NCBI GenBank assembly: GCA_037893245.1
Contig: JBAIAA010000781.1
Location: forward strand, 310,001-374,000
Origin: Crossaster papposus
Lineage: Eukaryota > Echinodermata > Asteroidea > Velatida > Solasteridae
Direction of reading: 5' to 3'
DNA length: 64,000 nucleotides
Positions 33,605-44,499 of the stretch are shown here, piece by piece. Made by a program: the position numbers and the translations under genes. The notes below the pieces were generated by a model that saw only the letters and a program-made list of their open reading frames with translations, was not told the origin of the DNA and did no database searches. The first letter of the stretch is position 1; every line of letters begins with the position of its first letter.

Positions 33605-35147
33605 TGAAGAACAATACAAAGTGGCTCATATAGAAGCAGACAAGCTAGCACTACCCTGAGGCCAAAACTACCTCTACCATTGGATGGAGAATCTTTCTGG
33701 AAGAAAAATGATATATATCTCGATTTGGGCTAGTAGTTTTAGCTCCAGCCTGTATTTTATGAAGCAGTCCGGAGTCCTTTCGCATCCAAAAATAACTCTG
33801 GTTTAAGTAATTCTCGGTGTGAAAGGACCAAACTTCACTTCACAAAATAGGTCTGGTCCGGTTGTTTCTGGGCCACCCTCTATAAGGCAGAGGAACCCCC
33901 CCCCCCCCCCCCCCCCCCCCCCTCCATCACCCTCCTTCTCACTTTTGTGTTGGTCATTGTGTTCCTGGACGCTCAGGAATTGTTTTTAAATGTGTAAGGT
34001 AACAACAAGTGGAAACAGTGTTCATAAAATATAGGACGATTTGTCCAAGCCAAATGTTCAAATTTTGGGTGGTTAGGGACGTTGTTTTTTTCTTAGTTTG
34101 TTTTGTCAAGTCGGTTTGGAGAGTTCAAATCGATTTTAGTTCGGATTCGGTTTATATCTATAATCGGGGTTCCTACCGCATCTTGGAAAACCTGGAAAAG
34201 TCAGGGAATTTGAGGATAACAAAATGCCTCAAATAAAGGAAAACTCACTCACTCGATTAGCCTAAAAGAGAAAGTGGTCAGTCTGTCATATTTTGTCTTG
34301 TGGCCAAACAGCGTATCCACTGGATGATTGGCTATTGTGGATTTTTGTGGAAATCCCTTTTTATTTCTCTTTAACCAGGTGTCAAATATTGGATATAGGT
34401 CGAAATGATTATCCTGAAATTAATGAAATTTCATCAAGGAAAACTAGGGTGAAAAATCATGGAATTTTGTTTTCTTGAATTGGTGGGAACCCTGATAATA
34501 TTTAGGGTCGGTTTGGCTTGAATTAAAGAATGTCCACCTTTTGAGTCGTTTCTCCGACTTAAACTACGTCTCTTTTACACCCATTGTCAATAACTTCAAA
34601 GGATCAAACATTTTGATTCTTACTAATGCTTAAAGGTATGAGATGAATTAAGTCCATTGTTCAGTGGTACGAGCGCTACTAACTTGGGTATGTGAAAGCT
34701 TTGTCCTGTCTGGTTCCATGTTGCGTAACCAAACAATATAATTAAGGTTGGGTTAAATAAGGGTGTTTCAAATGCCCAGTATGTTGGACATCGAAGTCAT
34801 TTGAGGGTATACATTCTAGTGCGTCGGGTGTGTCTATGCCAACTCCGCTAAAATGTCTTCCAGTGACGATCCGTACATATTTTGTGAGTAGGAATACGTT
34901 TGGAGATATGTTGTCACCCTCAAGAACTGACTCGCCAATTTATTTCGATGGCGATTCAAACCAGTATTTTGAGACCTATCTAATGAGGATTTATACACCA
35001 ATGATGATTTATACTCTATTGAGGATTTATATACTAAAGCGGCAGATTCAGAGGTCTGTACATTCTTAAAAAGAATGTACAGTAAACTCTACATTCTTTA
35101 AAATAATCGACACTTTTCTGAATAGAGTGACGTCACAAGAGTAATTT
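33605..35147. other. Intergenic, no gene seen
   Basis: Contains a poly-C tract at 33898-33921. The rest is AT-rich and unassigned; the short open frames have no support. Confidence 0.4.
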
Positions 35148-35396
35148 AATGAGCTAGATAGCCTGTAATTGTTCCGAAAAAATGAATTTTATTAAAAATA
35201 ATCGCCGGATAGGTGATCGAGAAAAAAACAAGAACAACATATAAACCACTGCCCGACAATGAACACCGTTTTTCTGGCTTTTCTCAGCATCCATGATCGT
35301 CAATTAAATTATATTTACTATAAAATACAACCCCCCCCCCTAAATCCACTCATTCATGATATTCCAAGCAATTGCCAGTGGTGTATCCTACCTTTA
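35148..35396 (-). mobile_element. M3-family MITE fragment
   Basis: Matches M3 in reverse (GATAGCCTGTAATTGTTCCG, ACCACTGCCCGACAATGAAC, CAGTGGTGTATCCTACCTTT). Confidence 0.65.
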
Positions 35397-35483
35397 AATA
35401 ACTTGGGCAATTTTGTTTACAGTTTTGCTTACAGCTTATTGCTTACATTTGCTTACAGCTTACCGGTAATTACTAAATGCAGT

Positions 35484-35878
35484 TAAAGGTAGTATACACC
35501 ATTGGTAATTGCTTGAATTATCATGAATGGGTAGATTTGGGGGGTTGTATTTTATAGTAAATATCGTTTAACTGACTTTTCCGAAGTTTTACAATCATGG
35601 ATGCCGAGAAAAGCACGAAAAACAGCGTTTGTTTTCAACCGGGGTCGGGCAGTTATTCTTATGTTATCTTTGTTTTTTCGCTCTCGCCGAACGGCGAGAG
35701 CGAATTTTTCTTTATAAAATTCATTTTTTTGGAATAATTACAGGATATCTAGCGCAATCCTTTTGCTGAATGCCTAGAATCATTATTTACTTTCAATTGA
35801 GTAAGATATTTCTTAATAATTCGGTAGTAAATATTTTCGAAATTTGCAAATGGTGTATACTACCTTTAACTCAATTGA
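35484..35878 (+). mobile_element. GGTAGTATACACCAT MITE (family M3), full length
   Basis: It starts TTAAAGGTAGTATACACCAT and ends CAAATGGTGTATACTACCTTTAA. The ends are inverted repeats with TTAA. A central palindrome CGCTCTCGCC / GGCGAGAGCG is present. Confidence 0.8.
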
Positions 35879-36116
35879 AATTGTACATAAATGTAAATGT
35901 ATAATAAAGCATTTATTAATAGGTATTTATCCAAAGCAGAACATGCATCGTTGTTTATACATGTAGCAATTAAATAATGAGTAGAACAAATATTATTATT
36001 GTCTTATTTGTTGTATGATTGCCTTGGAATGTCCAGTAATCGGAAAAGATAATTTATTTGATAAGGGTGTATAGCTTATCAAATCCCGTTAAATCTTCCA
36101 AAAGCTTGATCGAATT

Positions 36117-36735
36117 TTGACGGGGAAAAGGCTAATGTCTTCAGCTCGGCAAAGAACCTCCTCGAGAAGAGAGAGAACCTCCTCGAGAAGAGAGAGAACC
36201 TCCTCGAGAAGAGAGAGAACCTCCTCGAGAGGGGAGAGAACCTCCTCGAGAGGGGAGAGAACCTCCTCGAGAAGGGAGAGAACCTCCTCGAGAAGGGAGA
36301 GAACCTCCTCGAGAAGGGAGAGAACCTCCTCGAGAAGGGAGAGAACCTCCTCGAGAAGAGAGAGAACCTCCTCGAGAGGGGAGAGAACCTCCTCGAGAAG
36401 GGAGAGAACCTCCTCGAGAAGAGAGAGAACCTCCTCGAGAAGAGAGAGAACCTCCTCGAGAAGAGAAAGAACCTCCTCAAGAAGAGAGAGAACCTCCTCG
36501 AGAAGAGAGAGAACCTCCTCGAGAAGAGAGAGAACCTCCTCGAGAAGAGAGAGAACCTCCTCGAGAGGAGAGAGAACCTCCTCGAGAAGGGAGAGAACCT
36601 CCTCGAGGGGAGAGAGAACCTCCTCGAGAGGGGAGAGAACCTCCTCGAGAGGGGAGAGAACCTCCTCGAGAAGAGAGAGAACCTCCCCGAGAAGAGAGAG
36701 AACCTCCTCGAGAAGAGAGTCAACCTCGTTATGGA
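36117..36735 (-). repeat. 21-bp minisatellite derived from FAM167 coding end
   Basis: About 27 units; on the plus strand each reads roughly AGAACCTCCTCGAGAAGAGA plus one base, with GGG/GAG variants. Since 21 is a multiple of 3, both strands show long open frames (RERTSSR or RRFSLFS repeats), which I do not regard as genes. The minus-strand unit matches the codons for the conserved FARRFSL end of the adjacent FAM167 gene, and both flanks also match that gene. Confidence 0.9.
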
Positions 36736-37365
36736 TCTCCTTGAGAGGTTTTGATTATGTGTATTCTGTAGCCGATACAATCCTGGAAAACAACCAAACC
36801 ATTGGGCTTGAACCCCCCCCCCCCCCCCAAAAAAAAAAAAAAAAAAAAAAAAAATACCAACAAAACTATAAAAAAACCACAATTTCTGACAGGATAAAGG
36901 TTAATGCCTTAAGATCAGCAAGAACCTCCTTGCAAAGAGGTTCAACCTTGTCATTGTCTCCTTGAGAGGTTGAGATTATGCGTGGTTTGTAGCAGAATCA
37001 ATTATAAAAACTCTAAACCTCTAGGTTTAAAGAGGGCTGAATCCTACAAGTTCACCAAAAACCTCCGACAGGTAAAAAGTCAATGTCTTTAGTTTATCGA
37101 GAACCTTCTAGATTAAATCCTGAAATTGTTAAACCTCCGGGTTTGAAGACTAATGAATCCAACAAGATCTTCCAAAACCTCAGGATAAAAGTATTTAGCT
37201 CAGCGAGAAACTCCTGGCGAAGAGGTTTATCCTGGTCACGTCCGCGTCATTGAAAGGTTTCTCCAGGGCCAGCAGCAACCCGTTGCTCCCGGAACGGCGG
37301 GCCGGGTTGCACAGGGCCGGCTTGAACTGTGAAGAGTCCCTGTTCTCGTGGGCGCACTGGTGTCT
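36736..37365 (-). pseudogene. Decayed tandem copies of the FAM167 3' coding end
   Basis: Read on the minus strand, 37350-37195 is a clear copy of the last about 50 codons of the gene above it: PALCN, LALEKPF, INLFARSFSLS, then a stop, with several substitutions, including the loss of the final cysteine. A second, poorer copy at about 36985-36890 keeps CAACCTCTCAAGGAG and GGTTGAACCTCTTTGCAAGG. Another lies at the border of the 21-bp array (36755-36720). A poly-C/poly-A tract is at 36812-36854. The copies follow the gene's stop codon, so they are probably transcribed as 3' UTR or are silent. Confidence 0.75.
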
Positions 37366-38459
37366 TCAGCACAGCGAGAACCTCCTGGCGAAGAGGTTCA
37401 ACTTGGTCACACCCACGTCCTTGAGGGGTTTCTCCAGGGCCATCGTCAGCCAGTTGCCCCGGAACGGCGGGTCACACAGGGCCGGCTGGACTTGGGTGGA
37501 GTCCCGGTCCTCGTGGGCGCATTCGGTCGCCGCGTCGATCAGCTCACGGTGCTCGTGGTGGATCCTCTGCAAGCGGAGCTGTTGGATCTCGGAGCGGAGC
37601 CGCATCAGTTGGATGGCCAGCCGGTGGTCTTGGGATTTCATCTCGATCTGAAGAAGACAAAAAATGGCCGGAGTAGAACATTTTCTTTCTAGAAATGTGG
37701 AGCTTTCTATGAAGACATTCTATGAGCGTGTTTGCCTGTGGTCCCGTGTGGTTTTTCAAACCCTGGCTTCAGCTTTGTCACCGGCTAAAGCCCATTACTA
37801 AACTGCATGAATGAAGCCTGAGATGAAGACGGGGTCGGGGTTTGGAAAATCATTAATATCTTTAAAACAAGTAAGTATTTCAACAGTATTTTCGTTGGTT
37901 ACTTTTTGGATATTGCAAAAGGTACATTCCACCTATAGCTCGCGGGATCGCAAATTTTTCCTCATTTTATTGGACTTACCAGTTCTTGTCGCACCCAGTG
38001 CATTTTCTCTTCAAATCTTTCCCGTCTCTCTTTAAATTCCCGCCAATCATCCTTCTCGCCATCGCATTGGTCGTTCTTTGTGTTCCCGTTTAAGCCCCGC
38101 CACTTTGGCAAGTTTTCGCACCACTCGATATAGGACGGTCGTCGGATGATCAAGTTGAGACGCGTGGCCATGGACTTGAGCTTGGCTAGCTCGTCTTCGT
38201 TATCCGATGACTGTTCGCCGTTACACTTGGAAGTCGGTGGCGGGGTGTATTCCAGTGAAAGTATGTTGGTTTGGTTGTACTGCGAGTTCGTGGGCGCCAG
38301 TCTTTCTGGAGAGCCCTGCGTTGAGGTGTCGTTCTCTTCGATGGTTGAGAGGTCAGTGGATGCACCGCGTTTCAGGAAACTCCCTTCTCTGGGGCTGGTT
38401 GGGGGCGAGATGGTTATGGAAGGAATGGCGTACGGAGACATGGTTTGGGATGGGCCCAT
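37366..38459 (-). CDS. FAM167A: FAM167 family protein (FAM167A/B-like)
   Basis: Two coding exons on the minus strand, 38459-37980 (exon reaches an acceptor at 38471) and 37647-37366, join phase 0 with GT-AG borders to 253 residues; human FAM167A has 214. The first exon is serine/threonine- and proline-rich at its start and ends with the family block DELAKLKSMATRLNLIIRRP then SYIEW, followed by a charged helix and HWVRQEL. The second carries HRLAIQLMRLRSEIQQLRLQ (coiled coil) and the hallmark end LKDVGVTKLNLFARRFSLC before the stop. Start ATG 38459 is the first ATG after the acceptor; a 5' non-coding exon is expected upstream. The vertebrate proteins (DIORA-1) have no settled biochemical function. 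Whether it is equally related to FAM167A and FAM167B is not resolved. It lies next to the GATA4/5/6 gene on the same strand, as in vertebrates. Confidence 0.9.
37748..37855 (-). mobile_element. Small inverted-repeat element in FAM167 intron
   Basis: Ends GTTTTTCAAACCCTGGCTTC and GACGGGGTCGGGGTTTGGAAA are imperfect inverted repeats. The interior, read in reverse, resembles 53586-53690 (TTCATGCAGTTT). Confidence 0.5.
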
Positions 38460-38539
38460 AATCAATGAGATCTGTTGGAGACAACGAAAGATACAATTAA
38501 CTACAACTAGCTTGAAGAAGCATGTTCCCTTAGCATAGA

Positions 38540-39180
38540 GTGACGTGGCATCGTGGCCCGGAGCATTGTATTTGCGGTTTACAGGTCATTCTGCACGTTG
38601 TGGGTTCGAGTCCACCCTGATGGGGGTGTACCCTTGAGCAAGGTTATTTGTCCCTCTTTGCTTCTCCCCAACCCAGGTGTAAATGGGTACCTGTGAGGGC
38701 AGAGATGGTTGTGGACAATTTGGGCCAAGTTCGATCAAGGACTATAGTTAACTATAGTTTGACTAACTCTGATCGAACTCAGGCTAGTCGACGATGGTTG
38801 GACTATAGTCTAGTCGACTATTCACGACCAGCCTACCGCGGTTGGTCGCATCGATGGTAACCAGTAGCCGCTTTAATAGCACAGTACAGAGAGGACCAGT
38901 TTGGCAGTTATCAGAAAAATGACACGACAATAGTTCGACTATAGAGTTGTTCGCACTTCAACTTCAGTGCGCATGCCCTAATGACGTCACGAACTAACCA
39001 TTAGTTAACTATAGTTCCTTGATCGAACTTGGCCCTAGCTGATTTTTGCCGAAAATGAGACGGTACTGAGATGTTATTTGGAATGTTTCATTGGTCCAAT
39101 GAGCAGGTAATAATGATAATAGTGCCTTGATAGTCGTCTGGTGGATACGTGCGCTTTACGGTAAATACGCATGTGTGGTT
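38540..39180 (+). repeat. tRNA-derived SINE (family 2), split by a MITE
   Basis: Head GTGGCCCGGAGC and TTGTGGGTTCGAGTCCACC, body TACCCTTGAGCAAGG and CCCAGGTGTAAATGGGTACC, then the 3' part with AGTCGTCTGGTGGATACGTG. It matches the copy at 303-830. An inverted-repeat element at 38722-39036 is inserted in it. Confidence 0.65.
38722..39036. mobile_element. Inverted-repeat MITE nested in SINE
   Basis: GGGCCAAGTTCGATCAAGGA at the left faces TCCTTGATCGAACTTGGCCC at the right, a perfect 20-base match. Inner blocks ACTATAGTTAACTATAG recur near both ends. Confidence 0.85.
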
Positions 39181-39288
39181 ATGAAAATGCAAGATGTTGG
39201 AAGCTATGTCTGCCCCGGCGTGGACAACCTCGCTCTAAGGCCCGTGACACCGGATATGAGTCTCGTACTACACGCGTATACAACTAGG

Positions 39289-39530
39289 GCCAATTTCATA
39301 GAGCTGCTAAGCACAACAATTTGCTTAGCATGAAATTTGTCTTTGGCAAAAACAAGGTTGCAGACTAAATTTTCACGGGATCTTTATTGTTTTCGATTGA
39401 TAATCAGCTGGTTTTTGGCTTAGCATGAAAAACCTGTAGAATTTTGGCTGGTAACCTGTTTTTAATGAGCAAGACTTTTTGGTGCTAAGCAAATTTTTTG
39501 TGCTTAGCAGCTCAATGAAATTGGCCCCTG
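39289..39530 (+). mobile_element. CAATTTCAT-type MITE (family M2)
   Basis: It starts GGGCCAATTTCATAGAGCTG and ends CAGCTCAATGAAATTGGCCC. Inner blocks GATTGATAATCAGCTGGTTT and AATGAGCAAGACTTTT are shared with 63668-63914 and 44184-44420. Confidence 0.85.
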
Positions 39531-39703
39531 AAGTGTTGAATCAACATTATAAGTGTGCAGTCAGTGACTACTCTTAAAAGTTGGGATTTCAACCATGATG
39601 AATTCAACACATTGAGTGTTGAATTCATCAGTTTCATGTATGGAATTTTGAATTGTTTAAGAGTATTCACTGACCGCACACTTATAATGTTGATTCAACA
39701 CTT
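39531..39703. mobile_element. Inverted-repeat MITE
   Basis: AGTGTTGAATCAACATTATA faces TATAATGTTGATTCAACACT; AAGTGTGCAGTCAGTGA faces TCACTGACCGCACACTT. A further palindrome, TGAATTCAACAC / GTGTTGAATTCA, sits in the middle. It abuts the M2 element. Confidence 0.85.
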
Positions 39704-41639
39704 TATTTGCAAGCGTGTAGGTATAAAAACAACTCCAAAAAGAGTAAAATGAAGTTAAAAACTCGCTGTAAAAAAGAAAAATTTCACTCCTTTGAGGAGC
39801 CATATTACGGATATAGCTTTTTTTTTTTCCTTTTTTAAAATATTTTATTTAATATTGTTCCTTGATGTTCCTTGATATAAGAGAGAGGCAATTTCACCTT
39901 TTTTGGAGTAGTTTTATAAGAGACTTTTTTCTTTTTGAGAGTGAGCTCCTATCTCTAACATTTAGAGAGTTTAACCAGATCCCATGGTATAGACCTCCAT
40001 TCGTAGGCGTGTAAGACCGCTGTACTCCCCATACGATACATCTACGCCACGGTAACGGATCAAGAGTCAACAACATTTTGATTCAGGTTCTCTCTATAAC
40101 TCCAGAATACCACAGCTTTGCGCAAGTTTTGATGGCCAACTTTATTTAGTCGATCCTCCACCAACAAATTGCCGCCCCGAAATCCCAAAAGAAAAAAGTC
40201 TGAAACATCCTACCTTCATTGTGTTGAGTACCGGTAATGCCTCTATTGAGACCATTTGCGATTCCGTATTCGAAGACCTCTCATTTGCACACACAGTACA
40301 GTACATGTACACACAGTCTCAAAACGTCCAGAGAATTTACACGGCGATGTCCAAAAATCGTAGAGATGCACTTAAAATGTGGACGAACCATAGAGCAAGG
40401 AACGTTGCTCTATGGATAACACTGAGTACATTGATACACAATGTTACTGTTGCTTGGTGATCAGCACTTATACACACCTGAGCAAACATTTTGAAATTTA
40501 AACTCCCTGGGAGAGACAAAAATAACGAGCCTGTAGGCAGCCAGCCGTGCCTACGACTGGTGCCGCATTTGGGGTGTCCTTGGTTGAAGAGTTTATAGTG
40601 TCCGTTCAAAAATTAACATAAAAGAGCAGATTATCCGAATGGTAAACGAGGTGTCAACAGCTGTGTCTTAAGCAATGTGGACTCGTACCTTACGGAATAT
40701 AATCCTCACAAACGATTTATCATCCACTCAAGCACGCGAGATACAATAGACGAGTTTGTTTTCTCATAGCCCAAATTGAATGATACCCCAGTTCGCCACA
40801 GTGATACCTTTTGTGGACCAGTGAGCTGTTCTTAATGTGAATTCAAGCGTGGGTCCAGCTCTTAGAAAACTAGGGTAATATACGAGCCTCGTAATAATTA
40901 CCCAACCCGACCCCCAAAACATCTGAGTCCGCTTACAAATCTGTTGTCATTCTGTTTATGTTCACATGTATGTACGAGCAATCCGATACCGGTGTTATGT
41001 GAAATTTGGACTACCCTGAAATCAGTCCTCTATTTTACCTGTTATGGTTAGCCGCATGAACGGCACACGCCACTCGATTTGTATTAGCTCCAGTTAGGCA
41101 TGCGTAGAAGTGACACAGAACGTCATCTATATAGTTGTTGTCAATATACCCAGTGTCTCATACTTTGGTTATACATCACAGTAAGGCAAAGCGACTGCGT
41201 GGATAAGTGCAAGACTAGGTCTTGAATAGAGAAGGGACCAAATCAACTAACATTCTATCTTTCCTTCTTATTCCTCCATGATGTACTATAGTTCACGCGT
41301 GGTTCACGGAAGCAGCATTGAATTGTTTCAGTCAACAGTCTGTGGATTTCGTGGTTATTACAATCAAAAACATCCTCGACAAGGTTCAATACGCAGAAAT
41401 GTTTGTCGTGGTTTTGCTGAACCTTTCAGAAAGCTGCCGTACTCGGGAAACTAATGTTGCAAGTTTCCAAGTACATGTGACGTGTGGTTTTTATTGCGTT
41501 GGTTTTTGGCACGATACCAAAACCAATTAAAGTCACTCAAAACTAACCAGTGTAGCGGTAATTATTGTGTTTTTCAAGGCACTCATGTACCAAACCCAAT
41601 TTTCCCTTTAAACTTGTTCTATGGTTAAAAATAACCCAT
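39704..41639. other. Upstream of FAM167, no coding exon seen
   Basis: Probably contains the 5' exon and promoter of the minus-strand FAM167 gene, but no boundary can be fixed. It holds a perfect hairpin at 40389-40416 (CCATAGAGCAA / TTGCTCTATGG). Confidence 0.35.
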
Positions 41640-41745
41640 AAGAAAATGTGTAAAAGAAAAAGTCAAACGTTAATCGGATTCGAACCGCAGACCTTTCGAT
41701 CCATAGCTCTCCTCTCTACCAACTATATGCTATTGGCGAGTTGGT
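41640..41745 (-). repeat. tRNA-like sequence, minus orientation
   Basis: On the minus strand, TAGTTGGTAGAGAGG is A-box-like and GGTCTGCGGTTCGAATCCG contains a B-box. The stems do not pair well enough to call a functional tRNA gene; it is probably a SINE head or tRNA pseudogene. Confidence 0.4.
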
Positions 41746-42149
41746 TGAAGAAGCCGTTCTTTATAATTCTTTATAATTCTTTATAGTTCTTTAATGTATA
41801 CGAGTTGCCATTGCTCTATTTCATGATTGTACATTCCTGCACCACCCAGCTCCTGAAAAAATATCGCCAACCGCTACAACACATTGGTACAGCTATAGTT
41901 ACTATACACCAATTACTCTCATAAATCCCGAACGGCCACCTTGCATTCTCGCCCTTTCCCCTGAAACCTCGTAAATTATTTTACAGTTGGCTAGCATTAT
42001 GTTGTTTCAGCACCGTAGCTAGAATTTTCTAGATCGCCTATATCTCTCTGCCTATATATATATAATGTATATTCTGGCTCGCCTGTTAATGTTTAATTTG
42101 CCTGTCCCTATCTGAAATTTACTTTATATTAATACTATACAGTTTAAGC

Positions 42150-43030
42150 AGGAGAGTGCAATGGCTTAGTGGTAGGAAACCTGGCTCACAACTTACTGGT
42201 GGTGGGGTCGATTCCCGCTGTTTATGCTCAACCGTGCATTGTTTTGTAACTTTATATTACTTAGCTACCGAAGGTTTATAATTCAAGTCAAATCAATCCT
42301 CAGTAGGGAGACCGCAGTGGTCTGTAGTGGAAGGCACCTTTAACCAGGTGGTCGTGGGTTCGATTACCCCCGTGCACCCAATATTACAATTTACATTGTT
42401 TTACTTTATATTACTTAGCTATACCGAATGTTTATAATTCAAGTCGAAGCACTTTTAGTATGGAGAGCGTAATGGCCTAGTGGTAGGCACCCTGACGCTC
42501 AACCTGATGGTGGTCGGTTCGATTCCCACCCTGGACCCAACTGGGCATTTTACTTCTATTTACTTTACATTACTTAGCTACCGAAGGTTTATAATTTAAT
42601 TCGAAGCTATCTTAGTATGGAGAGCGTAATGGCCTAGTGATAGGCACGCTGACGCGCAACCTGATGGTGGTCGGTTCGATTCCCACCCTGGATCCAACTG
42701 GGCATTTTACTTCTATTTACTTTACATTAATTAGCTACCGAAGGTTTACAATTTAAGTCGAAGCAATCTTAGTATGGAGAGCGCAATGGTCTTGTGGCAG
42801 GCACCCTGACGCTCAACCTGATGGTGGTCGGTTCGATTCCCACCCAGGATCTAACTGGGCATTTTTCCTCTTTTTACTTTACATTACTTAGCTACCGAAG
42901 GTTTATAATTTAAGTCGAAGCTATCTTAGTGTGGAGAGCGTAATGACCTAGTGGTAGGCACCCTGACGCTCAACCTGATGGTGGTGGGTTCGATTCCCGC
43001 AGTGGATCCAACGTGGCATTTTAAGTCTTT
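42150..43030 (+). repeat. Type 1 tRNA-like tandem repeats, left arm
   Basis: Six units, the last four at a strict period of 156-157 bp. Each has A-box TGGCCTAGTGG (a full match to TRGYNNARNNG), B-box GGTTCGATTCC, and a TTTT run about 20 bases later (GGGCATTTTACTT). The anticodon stem does not pair, so these are not canonical tRNA genes. The spacer reads TTACTTAGCTACCGAAGGTT. Confidence 0.85.
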
Positions 43031-43095
43031 TTTTTACTTTATATTTTTTTATTAAAAAGAGTAAAATTCCATTTTATTTTATTTTATTTAGTTAA

Positions 43096-43265
43096 CTAGC
43101 CGAGTGATAGCGGTTCGAGTGATAGCCGCTCGAACCGCCGCAGGTTTCCCCGCTGCCAGTCGTTTCGCAGTCCAGGTGCCGCGCCCGGGCTGGAACCCCG
43201 TACCCTCCGCCTTCCAGACGACACCCTTACCACTTGCGCTATCTGGGTCCCCCCGTCATAATCGC
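43096..43265 (-). repeat. Type 3 tRNA-like unit, left arm
   Basis: On the minus strand GACCCAGATAGCGCAAGTGG gives an A-box-like TAGCGCAAGTG; the B-box position is GGTTCCAGCCC, diverged. The inverted partner is 47430-47610. Confidence 0.65.
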
Positions 43266-43329
43266 ACTCTTTATACTTAAAACCCTTAGAATCACTTAAA
43301 TCACCTAAATAAATCGAAAATGAAATACA

Positions 43330-44040
43330 CGCCATCACCCGGATTCAAACCCGGGAGGTTGCGTTAGAAAGTCCCGTATGTTACCGCTACGTTACCGCTA
43401 CGCCACCGGCACTTCCTGATTCGATTTTCGAATTTTTAATATATAAACCTCCGATTTGTACTTAGTCATTTTAACGAAAACAAACTTACCGCAACCGTTT
43501 CAGGATTCGAACCCGGGAGGTTGCGATCGAAAGTCCCGTACGTTACCGCTAGGCCACCGTCACTTCCGGATTTGATTTTCAAATTTTAAATATATAAACC
43601 TTCGATTTGTACTTAGTCATTTTAACGAAAACAAACTTACCGCAACCGTTTCAGGATTCGAACCCGGAAGGTTGCGATCGAAAGTCCCGTACGTTACCGC
43701 TAGGCCATCGTCACTTCCGGATTTGATTTTCAAATTTTAAATATATAAACCTTCGATTTGTACTTAGTCATTTTAACGAAAACAAACTTACCGCAACCGT
43801 TTCAGGATTCGAACCCGGAAGGTTGCGATCGAAAGTCCCGTACGTTACCGCTAGGCCACCGTCCCTTCCGGATTTGATTTTCAAATTTTAAATATATAAA
43901 CCTTCGATTTGTACTTAGTCATTTTAACGAAAACAAACTTACCGCAACCGTTTCAGGATTCGAACCCAAAAGGTTGCGATCGAAAGTCCCGTAAATTACC
44001 GCTAGGCCACCGTCACTTCCGGATTCGATTTTCGAATTTT
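43330..44040 (-). repeat. Type 2 tRNA-like tandem repeats, left arm
   Basis: Five units at 150 bp on the minus strand, each with A-box TGGCCTAGCGG, ACTTTCGATCGCAACCT, B-box GGTTCGAATCC and, about 30 bases later, a T-run within GTTTTCGTT. The outermost copy has an internal duplication of TTACCGCTACG. Confidence 0.85.
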
Positions 44041-44183
44041 AAATATATCAAACTTCGATTTGTACTTTAAATTGTGTTTTACTAAAATGCACAAAATAAA
44101 CAAGCACAAATAATAGCGCCTTGCTTTTGTTGCAGGCCAAGCAACAATGGAAGGGAGGAAACAAGGCGTCGCCCTAAGCCTTG

Positions 44184-44420
44184 GGGCCAATTTCATAGAG
44201 CTGCTAAGCACAAAAATTTGCTTAGCATGACAATTTGTCCTTGGCAAAAACAAGGTTACAGACCAAATTGTCGCCTGTTCTTTATTGTTCTGGATTGATA
44301 ATCAGTTGTTTTTTTGCTTTGCATGAAAAACACGTATAATTTTGGCTGGTAACCTGTTTTTAATGAGCAAGACTTTTTTATGCTAAGGTTTTGCTTAGCA
44401 GCTCTATGAAATTGGCCCCT
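44184..44420 (+). mobile_element. CAATTTCAT-type MITE (family M2) nested in foldback arm
   Basis: It starts GGGGCCAATTTCATAGAGCT and ends AGCTCTATGAAATTGGCCCC. It splits the left arm only, so it arrived after the arms were formed. Confidence 0.85.
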
Positions 44421-44499
44421 GATCCCCGAGTGACCAGTACGTGCCTTGAACCTGTACTATAGTACAGTCAACATAATAATGCTCGGTCAACACTCATAT

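Noticed and set aside
36079-36965. Open frames of 267 and 282 codons with RRFSLFS / RERTSSR repeats
   Set aside because: They are the 21-bp minisatellite read on both strands; the array derives from duplicated FAM167 3' sequence and carries a poly-C/poly-A tract in frame.
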